From NCBI RefSeq assembly GCF_902809845.1, contig NZ_CADDWI010000008.1, forward strand, positions 1-64,000: DNA of 64,000 nucleotides, in the 5' to 3' direction. Shown here piece after piece: positions 1 to 9,267 of this stretch. Source of the DNA: Chelativorans sp. Marseille-P2723. GTDB lineage: Bacteria > Pseudomonadota > Alphaproteobacteria > Rhizobiales > Rhizobiaceae. Made by a program: the position numbers and the translations under genes. Each line of letters opens with the position of its first letter. Position 1 is the first letter of the stretch. The notes under the pieces were generated by a model. The model saw only the letters and a program-made list of their open reading frames with translations. It was not told where the DNA came from and searched no databases.

Positions 1-464
1 GGGGGCGCCGGGGCTGCCTCGGCCGGTGCTATCCGCGCCTCGAGGTTGCGGGCAAAGTCGGCCAGCAACGCCCGGGCCAGATGCACGCCGCCGGTCCGGG
101 CAAATCCCTCCAGAGGGCCCGACACCTGGAAACCGCCCTGCACAGTCAGCGTCGCCGGGCCGCTGCCCATCACCGTGACTGTGCCGGTGGCCAGCGCATT
201 CGACGCACCCCGGCCGTCGCGCCCGCGCCCCTCGATCGTGCAGCGGCGTGCGGCGTCGTCATAGGCCAGCGAGACGAGGCCAGTAAAGGTCACCGCGGTC
301 GGCCCGAACTTGACCTTGATCGCTCCGGCATAGGTGCCAGGTGCGTCCGCCGCCGTCAGCGTTGCGCCAGGAATGCACGCGGCGACGGCCAGCGGGTCCG
401 ACACCACAGCCCAGACGGCATCGCCTGAGGCGGCAATGGTGATTTGCTCGGACAATTCCGTCAT
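1..464 (-). CDS. CoxG-like SRPBCC family protein (3' end beyond window)
   Basis: This reading frame is open from an ATG at 464 to the left edge, so the C-terminus is missing. The protein begins MTELSEQITIAASGDAVWAV and continues with a segment of the type DPLAVAACIPGATL and a later GPLEGFARTGGVHLARALLADF, the pattern of carbon monoxide dehydrogenase subunit G (CoxG) in the SRPBCC/START-like fold. CoxG proteins help recruit or assemble molybdenum hydroxylases at the membrane, and relatives bind small hydrophobic ligands. About 154 residues are visible of a usual 150-220. The RraA-type gene lies about 100 bp upstream on the same strand, so they may share a transcript. The family is reasonably clear; the partner enzyme is not in the window. 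Confidence 0.75.
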   Translation of the reverse strand, partial: MTELSEQITIAASGDAVWAVVSDPLAVAACIPGATLTAADAPGTYAGAIKVKFGPTAVTFTGLVSLAYDDAARRCTIEGRGRDGRGASNALATGTVTVMGSGPATLTVQGGFQVSGPLEGFARTGGVHLARALLADFARNLEARIAPAEAAPAP

Positions 465-566
465 GTTGCTCCTCGCAGCTCCCTCTCTGGCGCAGTTTGA
501 CGGGCGCGAGCATGTCGCTCAAATACCACCTTCCGCTAGCAGCATGCCGCTCAGGCATGCTCGCGG

Positions 567-1286
567 TCAGTCCTGCCGCGCGCGCCAGGCACGATAGCGC
601 GCCAACACAGCCTCACAGGGCGGATAGGTGCCCGGGACCGGGGCGCCGCCGGCGATTTCAGCCATGAGGAAGGCGTCCAGCTGCTCCTTCTCGACCGCCT
701 CCTCGGCGATTTCGCGCGCTATTGCCGCGGGGATCACCAGGACACCGTCGCCATCGCCCAAAATCCAGTCCCCGGGATAGACCGGCGCCTCGCCGCAGCT
801 TATCGGTACCTGCAGATCAACGGCATGGTGCCGTGTCAGGTTGGTCAACGGGTTTCGGCCGGCACAGTAGACCGGCATATCCATATCGGCGATAGGATCG
901 GCGTCCCGCAGCGTGCCATCCGTGACAAGGCCGGCGCAGCCGCGTACCTCCAGCCGTTTCAAGAGCACCCCACCCGCGGCGGCCGAGCCAAGGTCTCCCC
1001 GGCTGTCGAGCACCAGCACGCTGCCCGCCGGCGCCTCCTCGATCGCGCGACGCTGCGGGTGGGCGGGATCGTGGAACACAGACGGCACATCGAGGTCCTC
1101 ACGCGCCGGGATGCTGCGCAGGGTGAAGGCTGGGCCCGCCAGTATGCGCCTCGTTTGCGTCAGCCGCTGAACCCCGCGCACCGCTTGGCCTCGCAGCCCG
1201 CGCACGAACAACAGCGAGGCCACCGTCGCCGTCGTCGCGCGTTGCAACAGTTCGCGCAATTCCGCTTCTCCGCCGGCACCGTCCAT
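567..1286 (-). CDS. RraA family protein, probable 4-hydroxy-4-methyl-2-oxoglutarate/4-carboxy-4-hydroxy-2-oxoadipate aldolase type
   Basis: Members of this family are class II aldolases/decarboxylases that cleave 4-hydroxy-4-methyl-2-oxoglutarate-type acids to pyruvate, or are RNase E inhibitors (RraA); the aldolase type is likelier in a catabolic setting. Visible signatures are a middle segment ending DLGSAAAGGVLLKRLEVRG, then GLVTDGTLRDADPI, with the conserved G-x-x-T-D-G-x-x-R-D metal/substrate-binding motif, and late GDWILGDGDGVLVIP. I start at the ATG at 1286 because a GGAGG lies 6 bases upstream; the frame is open to another ATG at 1304. The product is 239 residues, normal for the family. 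The exact substrate cannot be told. Confidence 0.8.
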   Translation of the reverse strand: MDGAGGEAELRELLQRATTATVASLLFVRGLRGQAVRGVQRLTQTRRILAGPAFTLRSIPAREDLDVPSVFHDPAHPQRRAIEEAPAGSVLVLDSRGDLGSAAAGGVLLKRLEVRGCAGLVTDGTLRDADPIADMDMPVYCAGRNPLTNLTRHHAVDLQVPISCGEAPVYPGDWILGDGDGVLVIPAAIAREIAEEAVEKEQLDAFLMAEIAGGAPVPGTYPPCEAVLARYRAWRARQD

Positions 1287-1726
1287 CGGATCCTCCAATA
1301 TCATTGACCGTCGCCAGATATATTGACGGTTTCATGAGCCCCTAGAATCCGCAATATCAGAGCGCACACATTCAGCACCACAACCGCCCGCCGCGGCGGG
1401 TGAGCATTCCCGGTAATCCAGCACCTCGGCCGTCAACGATCTCCGGCCCCACGGTTCCCACGACGCCGAGGCGGCTTACAAGCGGAACCCCGGCTTTGCG
1501 GCTGATGTGGCTTCTGGTGATTGAGAGCGCGCCTTGTCCGCAAGGCACGCCATGCAACCGGAAACCGGGATGCGGCAGAACCCCGCATTTGTGGCGCGTA
1601 GAACCATCCTATTTGCCGCCGTCTCTACGCTACTACAACATATAAATATCTATTGCACAACGATAATTCGTTGCCCTCACTGGTCTCTGCAGTCGTCAGA
1701 AACACCCAGAAGGAGGCGGCGCAGCC
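1287..1726. other. Intergenic stretch, no gene seen
   Basis: No convincing gene is present. Just upstream of the RraA-type gene there is a 6-base inverted repeat (ACCGTC at 1307-1312 and GACGGT at 1325-1330, 12 bases apart) that could be an operator. The right part (1620-1680) is AT-richer and may hold the promoter of the AlpA-like gene. Confidence 0.4.
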
Positions 1727-1942
1727 ATGCCCAATCCAGACCGTATCGTCCGCCTCAAGACCGTGCTCGCCCGCACGGGCCTATCCCGCTCCACCATCTA
1801 CCGTAAGATCGCCGAGGGTACGTTCCCGGCCCAGATCAAGATCAGCACCAGCGGCGCCTGGTGGCGGGAATCCGACATCGACCGCTGGGTTGCCAATCCC
1901 GCTAAATGGCGGCCGGAAGGCGAATCCGATGAAGCTCGCTAA
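1727..1942 (+). CDS. AlpA family phage/ICE transcriptional regulator
   Basis: A 71-residue DNA-binding protein of the AlpA (MerR-like winged helix) family, usually an activator of excision genes in prophages and integrative elements. The signature is clear: LKTVLARTGLSRSTIYRKIA, then GTFPAQIKI, then WWRESDIDRWV. The length is normal. A good ribosome site (AGGAGG) lies about 10 bases before the ATG. It overlaps the start of the next small ORF. Its presence marks the surrounding few kilobases as mobile-element remains; no intact integrase is found nearby. Confidence 0.88.
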   Translation: MPNPDRIVRLKTVLARTGLSRSTIYRKIAEGTFPAQIKISTSGAWWRESDIDRWVANPAKWRPEGESDEAR

Positions 1943-2225
1943 GGGAGATGTGCCTGCCGACCGGCGCGAGACCGCGCCGATGATGACAGCCCGGACGGCT
2001 CATCCCGCCCCCAACGCTCCAAGCGACCGCCCGCGCTTCGGAACAGCTGAGCAACTTCTGGGCTATCCGTGGCCGTCCCCCGGCTGACCGCCCAAGCACG
2101 ACCTCTCCACCTGGACAGTCACCGACGATTCGCCCGATCCCGTCCCGGTTACGGAAGCCGAGATCGAGGTGTTCGAGCAATGGTTCGGCGACTTGTTCGA
2201 TGAGCTCTTTGGAACCCGGCGGCTT
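1929..2225 (+). pseudogene. Small AlpA-associated hypothetical ORF interrupted by TGA
   Basis: An ATG at 1929 overlaps the end of the AlpA gene and opens a 52-residue ORF ending at a TGA (2085-2087). Reading on in the same frame gives KHDLSTWTVTDDSPDPVPVT followed by EAEIEVFEQWFGDLFDELFG, an acidic, well-organised stretch resembling small proteins seen next to AlpA in rhizobial elements (from memory). This second part has no ATG near its head (first start-like codon is a GTG at 2169). The simplest reading is one short gene disabled by a stop codon or rearrangement. Function is unknown. Confidence 0.45.
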
Positions 2226-2311
2226 ATGCCACTGCCATCGAAGCCAGTGTTGAAATCCGCGCCCAATGGAGAATATGTAAATATGACTATGTTCGGAGAG
2301 CGGCATGCTGA

Positions 2312-2671
2312 CCGTCACGCCGGTTATCCCTGTCGGTCGTCTCCGTCCACGAAATCGAGAAGGGGAGTGCGCTTCTCGATCACAAGGAAGCAACGTCCAA
2401 AGCCGCTGGCTTGAAAGCATGGCTCAGCGGTCTCGTCTCCACATATGATGACAAGATCATCGGTTTCGACGCTGAGGCTGCCGCAATCGGCGGGCGGCTG
2501 GAAGCAAAGGCGCTTGCGGCCGGTCACGACCCCGGCGTGGCCGATGCTGTGATCGCCGGTATCGCCGCGGCGCATGAACTCACCATCGTCACCCGCAACA
2601 CGAAACATTTCCTGCCGTTCGGTATCGCCGTGTTGTCGCCCGACGAGGCCGCCGCCCGCGCCCTGCAATGA
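2312..2671 (+). pseudogene. VapC-type PIN-domain toxin, N-terminus missing
   Basis: PIN-domain ribonuclease toxins of VapBC systems cleave tRNA or rRNA. In this frame the stretch LSLSVVSVHEIEKG leads into AAGLKAWLSGLVSTYDDKII, then FDAEAAAIGGRLEAKA, VADAVIAGIAAAHELTIVTR and NTKHFLPFG, a typical VapC C-terminal two thirds. A stop codon lies directly before the homologous part (2309-2311), and the first beta strand with the catalytic D-x-N segment is not found in any frame upstream. A TTG at 2411 could at most give an 86-residue tail. No VapB antitoxin is visible. This is a dead toxin fragment in the element remains. Confidence 0.75.
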
Positions 2672-2758
2672 GGCGCGCGGCGCTGCAGTCGGCGGTTTTC
2701 TACCACCGGACCAGTTTGACCAGAATGCCATCGGTTCTCTTCTTCCAGGCAGCCGCCG

Positions 2759-4537
2759 CTAAAGCATAAGGATGCCGCGATTCTCGTAGACCGAGCGGCC
2801 GGCATTGACGTCACGCACCAGCGCGCGCCCGAGCGCGTTGCAGATCGCAACAATGCCGTCGATGCGCTCCTTCGAGCGTTCCTTGTCCGGCTTGATGTTG
2901 CCGGCCGGATCATGGCGTACGGCAACGTTCGAAGCATTCCAGCGCAGCACCGGATGACCGCCATGCCAGAGCGCGCGTGACACTGCGAGACGCTCGAGTT
3001 CTGCCGTGGGCGCACCCATGCTCAAGAACCCCTGGCCGAACTGGACGAGGTTCAGGCCTTCATCCTGCAGATGCTGGACGATTTCGCCGGCAAAGGTGCG
3101 GTCATAAGAAAGCTCATGCAGGTCATAACGGGAGGCGAGATCCAGAATCTCGGCCTCGATGAAGGCAAAGTCCGTGGCGTTGCCGGGGGTAGCGGTCAGG
3201 AAGCCCTAGTCGCGCCAGACATCGTAAGGCACACGGTCGCGGCGCACCCGGCGCAGAATGTCGTCCTCGGGAATGAAGAAGCGGCAGATGACGATCCACT
3301 TGTCGGCGAGCGCCCCGAGCTCGTCGTCAAGCGTTGGCGGAAACACCAGCACGAAGGCGGACAGGTCGTTGACGCGGGCAAGGTCGAGCCCGCCATAGCA
3401 CTCGCGTCCGAGAAGTTTTTGCTCCAACTCCTCCAGCTCGTGCTTGACGATGCGCCAGTCCGTGGAAGCGGGCAGGCCGCCTTCCTCCCACACCGACATG
3501 TCGAGCCAGCGCGTGACCTGCTCGGTCCATTCGTTCAGGCGCAAACGCCGGATGGCGTTCTGCTGCGCCGGCATTTCCTTCGCCTCATCAATCTGGCGCT
3601 TCAGATCCTCGACCTTGACGGTGACGCCGAGGCTCGGATTGGCCTTGATCCAAACTTTCGGATCGGTCCAGTCGTCGCCCTCGTCGATCGTCGCGATATA
3701 GGCAAACCAGCTGTCGGACGACTCCGCTGGCAATGTGCCTTCGAGTGCCTTGACCGAGAACTCGTGATGCTGGCGGCAGACCGAATGGCGATCATAGCCG
3801 GCGGTGGTGATCTCGAAGATCAGTGGCTGGCGCCTTGCACCGGTTGCCGTGTTCAGCTTCTGGATGATCTCGGGGCCGGGATGTTCGTGCACTTCATCAA
3901 CCGCGGCAAAGTGAATGTTCAATCCATCCATCTTGGTGGCATCGGCCGACAATGGCCGGAACCAGGACGAGGTCGGCAGGACCGCCAGATTGTTCACGGT
4001 TCGCGTGATCCTTGCCTGCAGGGCGCTCCTTGCCGCCACCATGCGCTCGGCCTCGCCAAAGACGATCCGGGCCTGATCACGCGTTGTCGCCGCTGAATAG
4101 ACATGCGCGCCCGGTTCACCATCGGCGATCAGGGCATAAAGCGCCGTTCCCGCAAGCAGGACCGACTTGCCGTTCTTCCTTGCCACTTCGACATAGGCGG
4201 TGCGAAACCGGCGCAGACCGTCCTTGCGCTTCCAGCCATAGAGCGAGCCGACAACGAACTGTTGCCAGGGTTGCAGCACGAACGGTTCACCGGCCCATTC
4301 GCCGGTCGAATGGCGCAGATGGCCAAAGAAGTCGATCGCATGAAGTGCGGCGCCAGCATCCCAGATAAGACCACGCTTCTTGCCGTTCTTGAGGTCCGCC
4401 AGATGCCGTTTGCAGGCAAGGCGCACCAGCCGGCCAGCAATGATCCTGCCGCTGACCACCGTGCGGGCGTAAGCCGTGACCGGGCAAGCGGGATTCTTCC
4501 TGCCGCGCGGTGCTCCTAGCTTACGCTTTTCTGCCAC
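2759..4537 (-). pseudogene. Phage terminase large subunit, interrupted by in-frame amber codon
   Basis: TerL is the ATPase-nuclease that packages phage DNA. The frame runs from an ATG at 4537 to a TAG at 3206-3208 (443 residues), then continues open in the same frame to 2759, another 149 codons of clear terminase sequence. Before the stop: Walker-A-like ARKNGKSV, Walker-B-like AAVDEVHEH, and the first nuclease aspartate in GGLDLARVNDLSAF. After it: GFLTATPGNATDFAFIEAE and KERIDGIVAICNAL, which holds the last nuclease aspartate. The break reads YDVWRD-stop-GFLTATPGN, so a single CAG-to-TAG change fits. The first ATG overlaps the small-subunit gene by 17 bases. Confidence 0.9.
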
Positions 4538-4994
4538 GGGTCAAAAAATCCTCGAAGGGATCGGTGGTTTCCGCAGGCTCTGCCATGCGGATGCGCGAGC
4601 GGCTCGAGGACGTCAGGCCAAACTCGCTCTCGATCTGGTGCATCTGCGCCAGACACTTGTTGGCCACCGCCAGGAACGGATTCTGGATGATGTTGTCGTT
4701 CGAGGTCTTCACCACGTGGCCTCGGCGTTTGACTTCCTGTTCCGCCTCGATCCAGCGCCGCCAGATGACGACGTAGCGAGCGAGCGCGCCAGTATCGAGC
4801 TCAGTCATGACGCCATGGCGGGCGAGCAGCTCGGCCATCTCGGTAAACTTCGCCTGCGCTTCCTCATCGAGATGGTCCGGTGGTTCTGGCACTGCCACCA
4901 CCGGCCTTGGCTCGGCCTTGTTCATGCGGTGCGGTCGGGCGGTGCCCTTCACCAGCTTCAAATGCGTTGGCAGCGGTTTGCGGCCGGCAGCCAT
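4521..4994 (-). CDS. Phage terminase small subunit, P27 family
   Basis: P27-family small subunits recognise the phage DNA and feed it to the large subunit. The 157-residue product begins MAAGRKPLPTHLKLVKGTAR, the family hallmark, then has PEPPDHLDEEAQAKFTEMAE and NPFLAVANKCLAQMHQIESE. Length is normal and the frame is intact. It overlaps the large-subunit start, the usual arrangement. With the large subunit broken this gene probably has no present role. It sits in prophage remains lacking portal, capsid and tail genes. Confidence 0.9.
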   Translation of the reverse strand: MAAGRKPLPTHLKLVKGTARPHRMNKAEPRPVVAVPEPPDHLDEEAQAKFTEMAELLARHGVMTELDTGALARYVVIWRRWIEAEQEVKRRGHVVKTSNDNIIQNPFLAVANKCLAQMHQIESEFGLTSSSRSRIRMAEPAETTDPFEDFLTRGRKA

Positions 4995-5010
4995 GTCAAA
5001 ACTCCTATGT

Positions 5011-5241
5011 TCATCCAGAGCCTTCTCCGCGAAGGCGTAACGCTTCGAACAGCCGCCGCAATGTGAAATACCGCGCGATCGACACGACGGTGAAGATGGC
5101 GCCCATCGCCATGTTCTCAGTCAGCGTCGTCGCCAGTCCGAACAGCGGAAACACTACGATCTGGGTGATGACCGCAATGCCGTATCCGACAGCGACATTG
5201 GTAAGCGACTCCACCAGCGACATGGTGCGTGACTGCTTCAT
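5011..5241 (-). CDS. Small phage-associated membrane protein (DUF7220-like)
   Basis: A 76-residue protein with two predicted membrane helices (about residues 11-32 and 42-60) and an arginine-rich tail (LRRLFEALRLRG). From memory it resembles the DUF7220 proteins found beside P27 terminases in alphaproteobacterial prophages. The pattern ESLTNVAVGYGIAVITQ and FTVVSIARYFTLRRLFE supports this. A holin-like role is possible but is not shown by the sequence. Its start overlaps the end of the methylase gene by 4 bases, so the two were one transcription unit. Confidence 0.7.
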   Translation of the reverse strand: MKQSRTMSLVESLTNVAVGYGIAVITQIVVFPLFGLATTLTENMAMGAIFTVVSIARYFTLRRLFEALRLRGEGSG

Positions 5242-6575
5242 GCCGCGTCGACCTGTTTCGGCACCCTTTCGGCCGCGACCGCGTCAAAGCTGCGGCCATC
5301 GTCTTCGAGCGTCGCCTGCTTGCCGGTATATTCCTGCCAGCGCTTCACGACGACGTCGCAGAAGGCTTCCGACAGCTCCAGCCCGTAGACTTTGCGCCCG
5401 GTCTTCTCGCCGGCAATCAGCTGCGAACCCGAGCCGGAGAATGGCTCGTAACAGATATCGCCCGGACGGGTGTGCAACTGCATCGGCAGCGTGAACACGC
5501 GGACTGGCTTCGAGGTCGGATGCTCGCGGGTCTCGATCTCCGAGGACGGAATATTCCACACTGTCGTCGGCCAGCTCTCAAACCCCTCGCGGTTGATGCG
5601 AGGCTTCTTGCCGCGCACCCAGCCAAACATGCACGGCTCATGCGCCCACAGCATTACCGAGCGTGTCAGCACCGGGCGGGATTTGGCCCAGATGATCTGC
5701 TGGTGATGCAGAACGTCAAACTTGTCCCAGACATTTTCCAGCATGAGCTGGCGGCGCGACGCATGCCAGCAATACCATGCGACGTTCTCGGCAATGGCAT
5801 GGTCGATCGCCACCCGGCAGAAGGCTTCATAAAACTCGGGCCCCTGCCTGGAATCATCCCAGTGCGGCTGTTCGATATAGTCTTCCGACCAGTCCTTGTT
5901 GGCGATCTTCTTGGCCCGCCTTGAAGCGTTCTTCTTGGTCGGATGGTTGGTGCCGTCATAATCGACGAGATAGGGCGGGTCGGTCGCAAACAGGGCTGCG
6001 CGTTCGCCGTTCATCAGGCGGGTGACGTCCGCTGGATCCGTGCTGTCGCCACAGAGAAGACGATGGTCCCCGAGCAACCAGAGATCACCGCGCCTTGTGA
6101 CAGGCGTGGCCGGCACTTCCGGAATGGCGTCATCCTCGGTCAGGCCGTCCTGTTCAATGCTGCTGCCGTAGAGCAGGTCCTGCAATTCGTCGTCATCAAA
6201 GCCGGTCAGGCCGAGATCAAAGCCTGCCTCCTGCAGGTCAGAAAGCTCAAGCGCCAACAGATCCTCGTCCCATCCGGCATTCATGGCGATGCGGTTGTCG
6301 CTGATTACCAGCGCACGGCGCTGGGTTTCCGACAAGCCCGACAGCACGATGGCCGGCACCGTATCCATGCCGAGCTTGCGCGCGGCAAGCACGCGGCCAT
6401 GCCCGGCGATCAAGGTGCCATCCTCGGCAATCAGCACCGGGTTGGTGAAGCCGAACTCGCGGATCGACCCGGCAATCTCGGCGACCTGCGCTTCCGAGTG
6501 CGTGCGGGCGTTGCGCGCATAGGGCACCAGGTCGTCGAGCCGGCGATATTCGACGGCGAGCTGGCGGGTGCGGTC
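5238..6575 (-). pseudogene. ParB-like nuclease/DNA methylase fusion, start lost at an element junction
   Basis: The protein has an N-terminal ParB/Srx-like domain (VEYRRLDDLVPYARNARTHS, then IREFGFTNPVLI and GTLIAGHGRVLAARKLGM) and a C-terminal DNA methyltransferase with DPPYLVDYDG and EPFSGSGSQLIAGE, in the order of beta-class adenine-N6 or cytosine-N4 enzymes. Such fusions are common in prophages. Homology stops a few residues before VEYRRL, with no ATG there; further upstream the opposite strand codes for a recombinase tail. A GTG at 6527 within DDLVPYA could still start translation. The domains themselves look intact, so activity cannot be excluded. Confidence 0.82.
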
Positions 6576-7010
6576 GCGCGTAGCCCTCGAGTACGCGCCG
6601 CCACGTCGAGAAACCAGACACCCGCGATGCTGAAGGGGCGGATCTTTACTGACACCGGCGCGGCCATGACGCCGACCGCGACGAAGAAGGGCAGCAAGCT
6701 CTATCGTTACTACACCTCGATGGATCTGATCCGAAACCGCCCCACCAATATGGAAGGACCGCAGCGGCTTCCTGCTGCCATGGTCGAGGATGCGGTCGTC
6801 GGCGAAATCCGTCGCATGATCGCCACGCTTGGCGATTTCGACACACTCTGGGCCTCGCTGTTTCCGGCCGAACAGGCGCGCATCGTCCAGCTTCTGGTGG
6901 CGCGTGTCACCGTCAGCGCTACCGGCCTTGCCATCGACCTGCGTCATGACGGTATCAAATCGCTAGCCAGACTGATGCTGGCGCCGCAGGTGGAAAAGGA
7001 CGCAGCATGA
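6571..7010 (+). pseudogene. Serine site-specific recombinase, C-terminal remnant
   Basis: Large serine recombinases integrate and excise mobile elements. Only the end remains: QTPAMLKGRIFTDTGAAMTP, then KKGSKLYRYYTSMDLI (the recombinase zinc-ribbon region, although its cysteines are not evident) and a helical tail with VEDAVVGEIRRMIATLG. The resolvase catalytic domain is absent; the bases to the left belong to the opposite-strand methylase. The stop overlaps the ATG of the next ORF (ATGA), so the recombinase and that ORF were once translated together. Non-functional by itself. Confidence 0.85.
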
Positions 7011-7405
7011 CCGAAAACACCATCCGCGTGGTCATCACGCTCACCATTCGCAAGAAGAACGGTCGTCCGAAGATCCTGCCGCCAGCAGAGTACACGCCCG
7101 CCGAGGCTCGGATGCAGGACGCGCATGTGCTGCGCGCCATCGCTCGCGCTTGGAACTGGCGGCGCAGGCTGGAGCGCGGCGAGGCCTCAACCGTTACCGA
7201 TATTGCCAACGCCGAAAACCTCTCCGATCGTTACGTCAGCCGAATGGTAAGGCTGGCCTATCTCGCGCCGGGCGTGCTCGAGAAGCTGCTCATCCACCGC
7301 ATTCCACCGGCGTTATCGCTCAACGATCTGATGGCGGTCGCCGAGCGGCCGTGGACAGAGCAGATGGAGACGGTGTTTGATACAGCATTGGATCCCGCAC
7401 CGTGA
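7007..7405 (+). CDS. Conserved ORF following serine recombinases, helix-turn-helix type
   Basis: A 132-residue basic protein. Its N-terminus has a small strand segment (TIRVVITLTIRKKNGRPKI) followed by a helical part with DIANAENLSDRYVSRMVRLA, a plausible helix-turn-helix of the ParB/KorB kind, then LAPGVLEKLLIHRIPPALSL. From memory, similar ORFs directly follow large serine recombinases in alphaproteobacterial elements, often with the same ATGA overlap seen here. It may help regulate or assist recombination; that is inference. The frame is intact. Confidence 0.7.
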   Translation: MTENTIRVVITLTIRKKNGRPKILPPAEYTPAEARMQDAHVLRAIARAWNWRRRLERGEASTVTDIANAENLSDRYVSRMVRLAYLAPGVLEKLLIHRIPPALSLNDLMAVAERPWTEQMETVFDTALDPAP

Positions 7406-7617
7406 AGCGGGGCTCACTCCTGATATTCTAAGAGCGTTCGTGGTCAGCAAAGATAGCTGACGCATTACGAGAGCTCGAATTGCAGTTTTCGCATTCATTC
7501 CGAGCCATGACTTCAGGCTAGGCAGCATGTTTTAGTATATGATTAATGATTCGCAATACGCGAGGAGGAAAGTAAGCGAACGGCCGCGGCCGGATTTAAC
7601 GCTTTCGGAGGAAGCTT

Positions 7618-9267
7618 ATGACCGAGACTCAGTCGACCGGGATTCCTGATCCCGAGGGACCTACGGATATCATCGAGACGGACTATGAGGTTGGTCAAGA
7701 TAATGTCCAAAGAAGGATGGGGGCGCTTTCCTTCGACGTTCACAACCCGGTCTTCGCAATCTCCGGGCTGGTAATTGTCGCCTTCGTCATTCTCACGCTT
7801 GCGTTGCAGAACGAGGCGGACGCCTTCTTCACGGGACTCCGCGACTGGTTGACCGCCAATCTCGACTGGTTCTTTTTGATTGCTGGCAACATCTTCGTTC
7901 TGGTGTGCCTGGCTGTTATCGTCCTTCCATGGGGCTCGATCCGGATCGGCGGACGGGAGGCGACCCCGGACTTCAGCTACGCCGCATGGTTTTCAATGCT
8001 TTTCGCTGCCGGCATGGGCATCGGCCTCATGTTCTACGGAGTGGCCGAGCCAATTGGCCACTATGACGCCGCCTTCGGTGGGGTTGTTGTTGAAGGCGGC
8101 GCCCGCACGGACTGGGCGCCACTTGGCGGTGCGGCAGGCGATAGCGAGGCAGCGCGGCGCCTCGCCATGGCGGCAACGATCTTCCACTGGGGGCTTCACC
8201 CCTGGGCGATCTACGGCGTCGTTGCGCTGGGCCTGGCGCTCTTCGCCTACAACAAGGGTCTCCCGCTAACGATGAGGTCGATCTTCTACCCCGTTTTCGG
8301 CGAGCGCGTCTGGGGATGGCCGGGGCACGTCATCGACATCCTCGCGGTTTTCGCGACCCTATTCGGACTGGCCACGTCGCTCGGGCTGGGCGCGCAGCAG
8401 GCGAACGCGGGACTGAATTTCTTGTTCGGCATGCCGGATACCGACACGTCGAGGGTCCTGCTGATCATCGGCATCACCGCAATCGCCACGCTTTCGGTCA
8501 TTGCGGGACTGGACGCTGGCGTACGACGGTTGTCGGAGATCAACATGGTGCTTGCCGCACTGCTGTTGCTGTTTGTGATCCTCACCGGCCCGACGCTGAC
8601 GATCATCAAGGCCTTCTTCCTGAACCTTGGCGCCTATGTCGAACATCTCCCGGCGCTTGCGAACCCCTTCGGGCGAGAGGATGACAATTTTCGACAGGGC
8701 TGGACTGCATTCTACTGGGCCTGGTGGATATCATGGTCGCCGTTCGTCGGCATGTTCATTGCCCGGGTCAGCCGCGGCCGGACCGTGCGCGAGTTTATGA
8801 TTGCCGTCTTGCTCATCCCGTCACTCGTATCGGTGGTATGGATGACGAGCTTCGGAGGCACCGCTATCAGCCTGATCGGCGAGGGCTTCACCGACATCAC
8901 CGACTCGGCGCTCGAGCTCAAGCTCTTCGCCATGCTGTCGCATCTGCCGCTGACGGCGATCACTTCCTTCGTCGGCATCATTCTGGTGGTGGTATTTTTC
9001 TGCACCTCGTCCGACTCCGGCTCGCTGGTGATTGACACGATCACCGCAGGTGGAAAAGTCGACGCACCGGTGGCGCAGCGGATCTTCTGGGCTGTCTTCG
9101 AGGGCCTGGTTGCGATTGCACTGCTGCTGGGTGGTGGCCTTGCAGCGTTGCAGGCAGCTTCAGTATCAACCGGCCTGCCTTTCGCAATTGTCCTCCTGCT
9201 CGGCTGTTACGCTCTGATTCGCGGTCTGATGGCGGAGCCACGCGGCGCAGTGTCCGGAAGATCCTGA
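7618..9267 (+). CDS. BCCT family betaine/carnitine/choline transporter
   Basis: A 549-residue inner-membrane transporter of the BCCT family, which imports quaternary ammonium compounds such as glycine betaine or choline using sodium or proton gradients, usually for osmoprotection. About twelve membrane helices can be picked out, with the family motifs GMGIGLMFYGVAEPI (glycine-rich helix 3) and WAWWISWSPFVGMFIARVSR (aromatic substrate box). The C-terminal tail is short, so little osmosensing extension is present. A strong ribosome site (GGAGGAAG) precedes the ATG. No catabolic neighbours for betaine are present, which favours osmolyte uptake. The exact substrate is unknown. Confidence 0.92.
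   Translation: MTETQSTGIPDPEGPTDIIETDYEVGQDNVQRRMGALSFDVHNPVFAISGLVIVAFVILTLALQNEADAFFTGLRDWLTANLDWFFLIAGNIFVLVCLAVIVLPWGSIRIGGREATPDFSYAAWFSMLFAAGMGIGLMFYGVAEPIGHYDAAFGGVVVEGGARTDWAPLGGAAGDSEAARRLAMAATIFHWGLHPWAIYGVVALGLALFAYNKGLPLTMRSIFYPVFGERVWGWPGHVIDILAVFATLFGLATSLGLGAQQANAGLNFLFGMPDTDTSRVLLIIGITAIATLSVIAGLDAGVRRLSEINMVLAALLLLFVILTGPTLTIIKAFFLNLGAYVEHLPALANPFGREDDNFRQGWTAFYWAWWISWSPFVGMFIARVSRGRTVREFMIAVLLIPSLVSVVWMTSFGGTAISLIGEGFTDITDSALELKLFAMLSHLPLTAITSFVGIILVVVFFCTSSDSGSLVIDTITAGGKVDAPVAQRIFWAVFEGLVAIALLLGGGLAALQAASVSTGLPFAIVLLLGCYALIRGLMAEPRGAVSGRS

Noticed and set aside
567-1286. RraA as the RNase E inhibitor
   Set aside because: RNase E inhibitor RraA is about 160 residues; this protein is 239 and fits the aldolase-type branch better, with catabolic-looking company.
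3071-4096. 341-codon plus-strand ORF across the terminase gene
   Set aside because: It is antisense to a clearly recognisable terminase; its composition is that of a high-GC shadow frame and no motif is seen.
5943-6570. 5' part of the plus-strand frame leading into the recombinase tail
   Set aside because: It is antisense to the methylase and lacks recombinase features until about 6,571.
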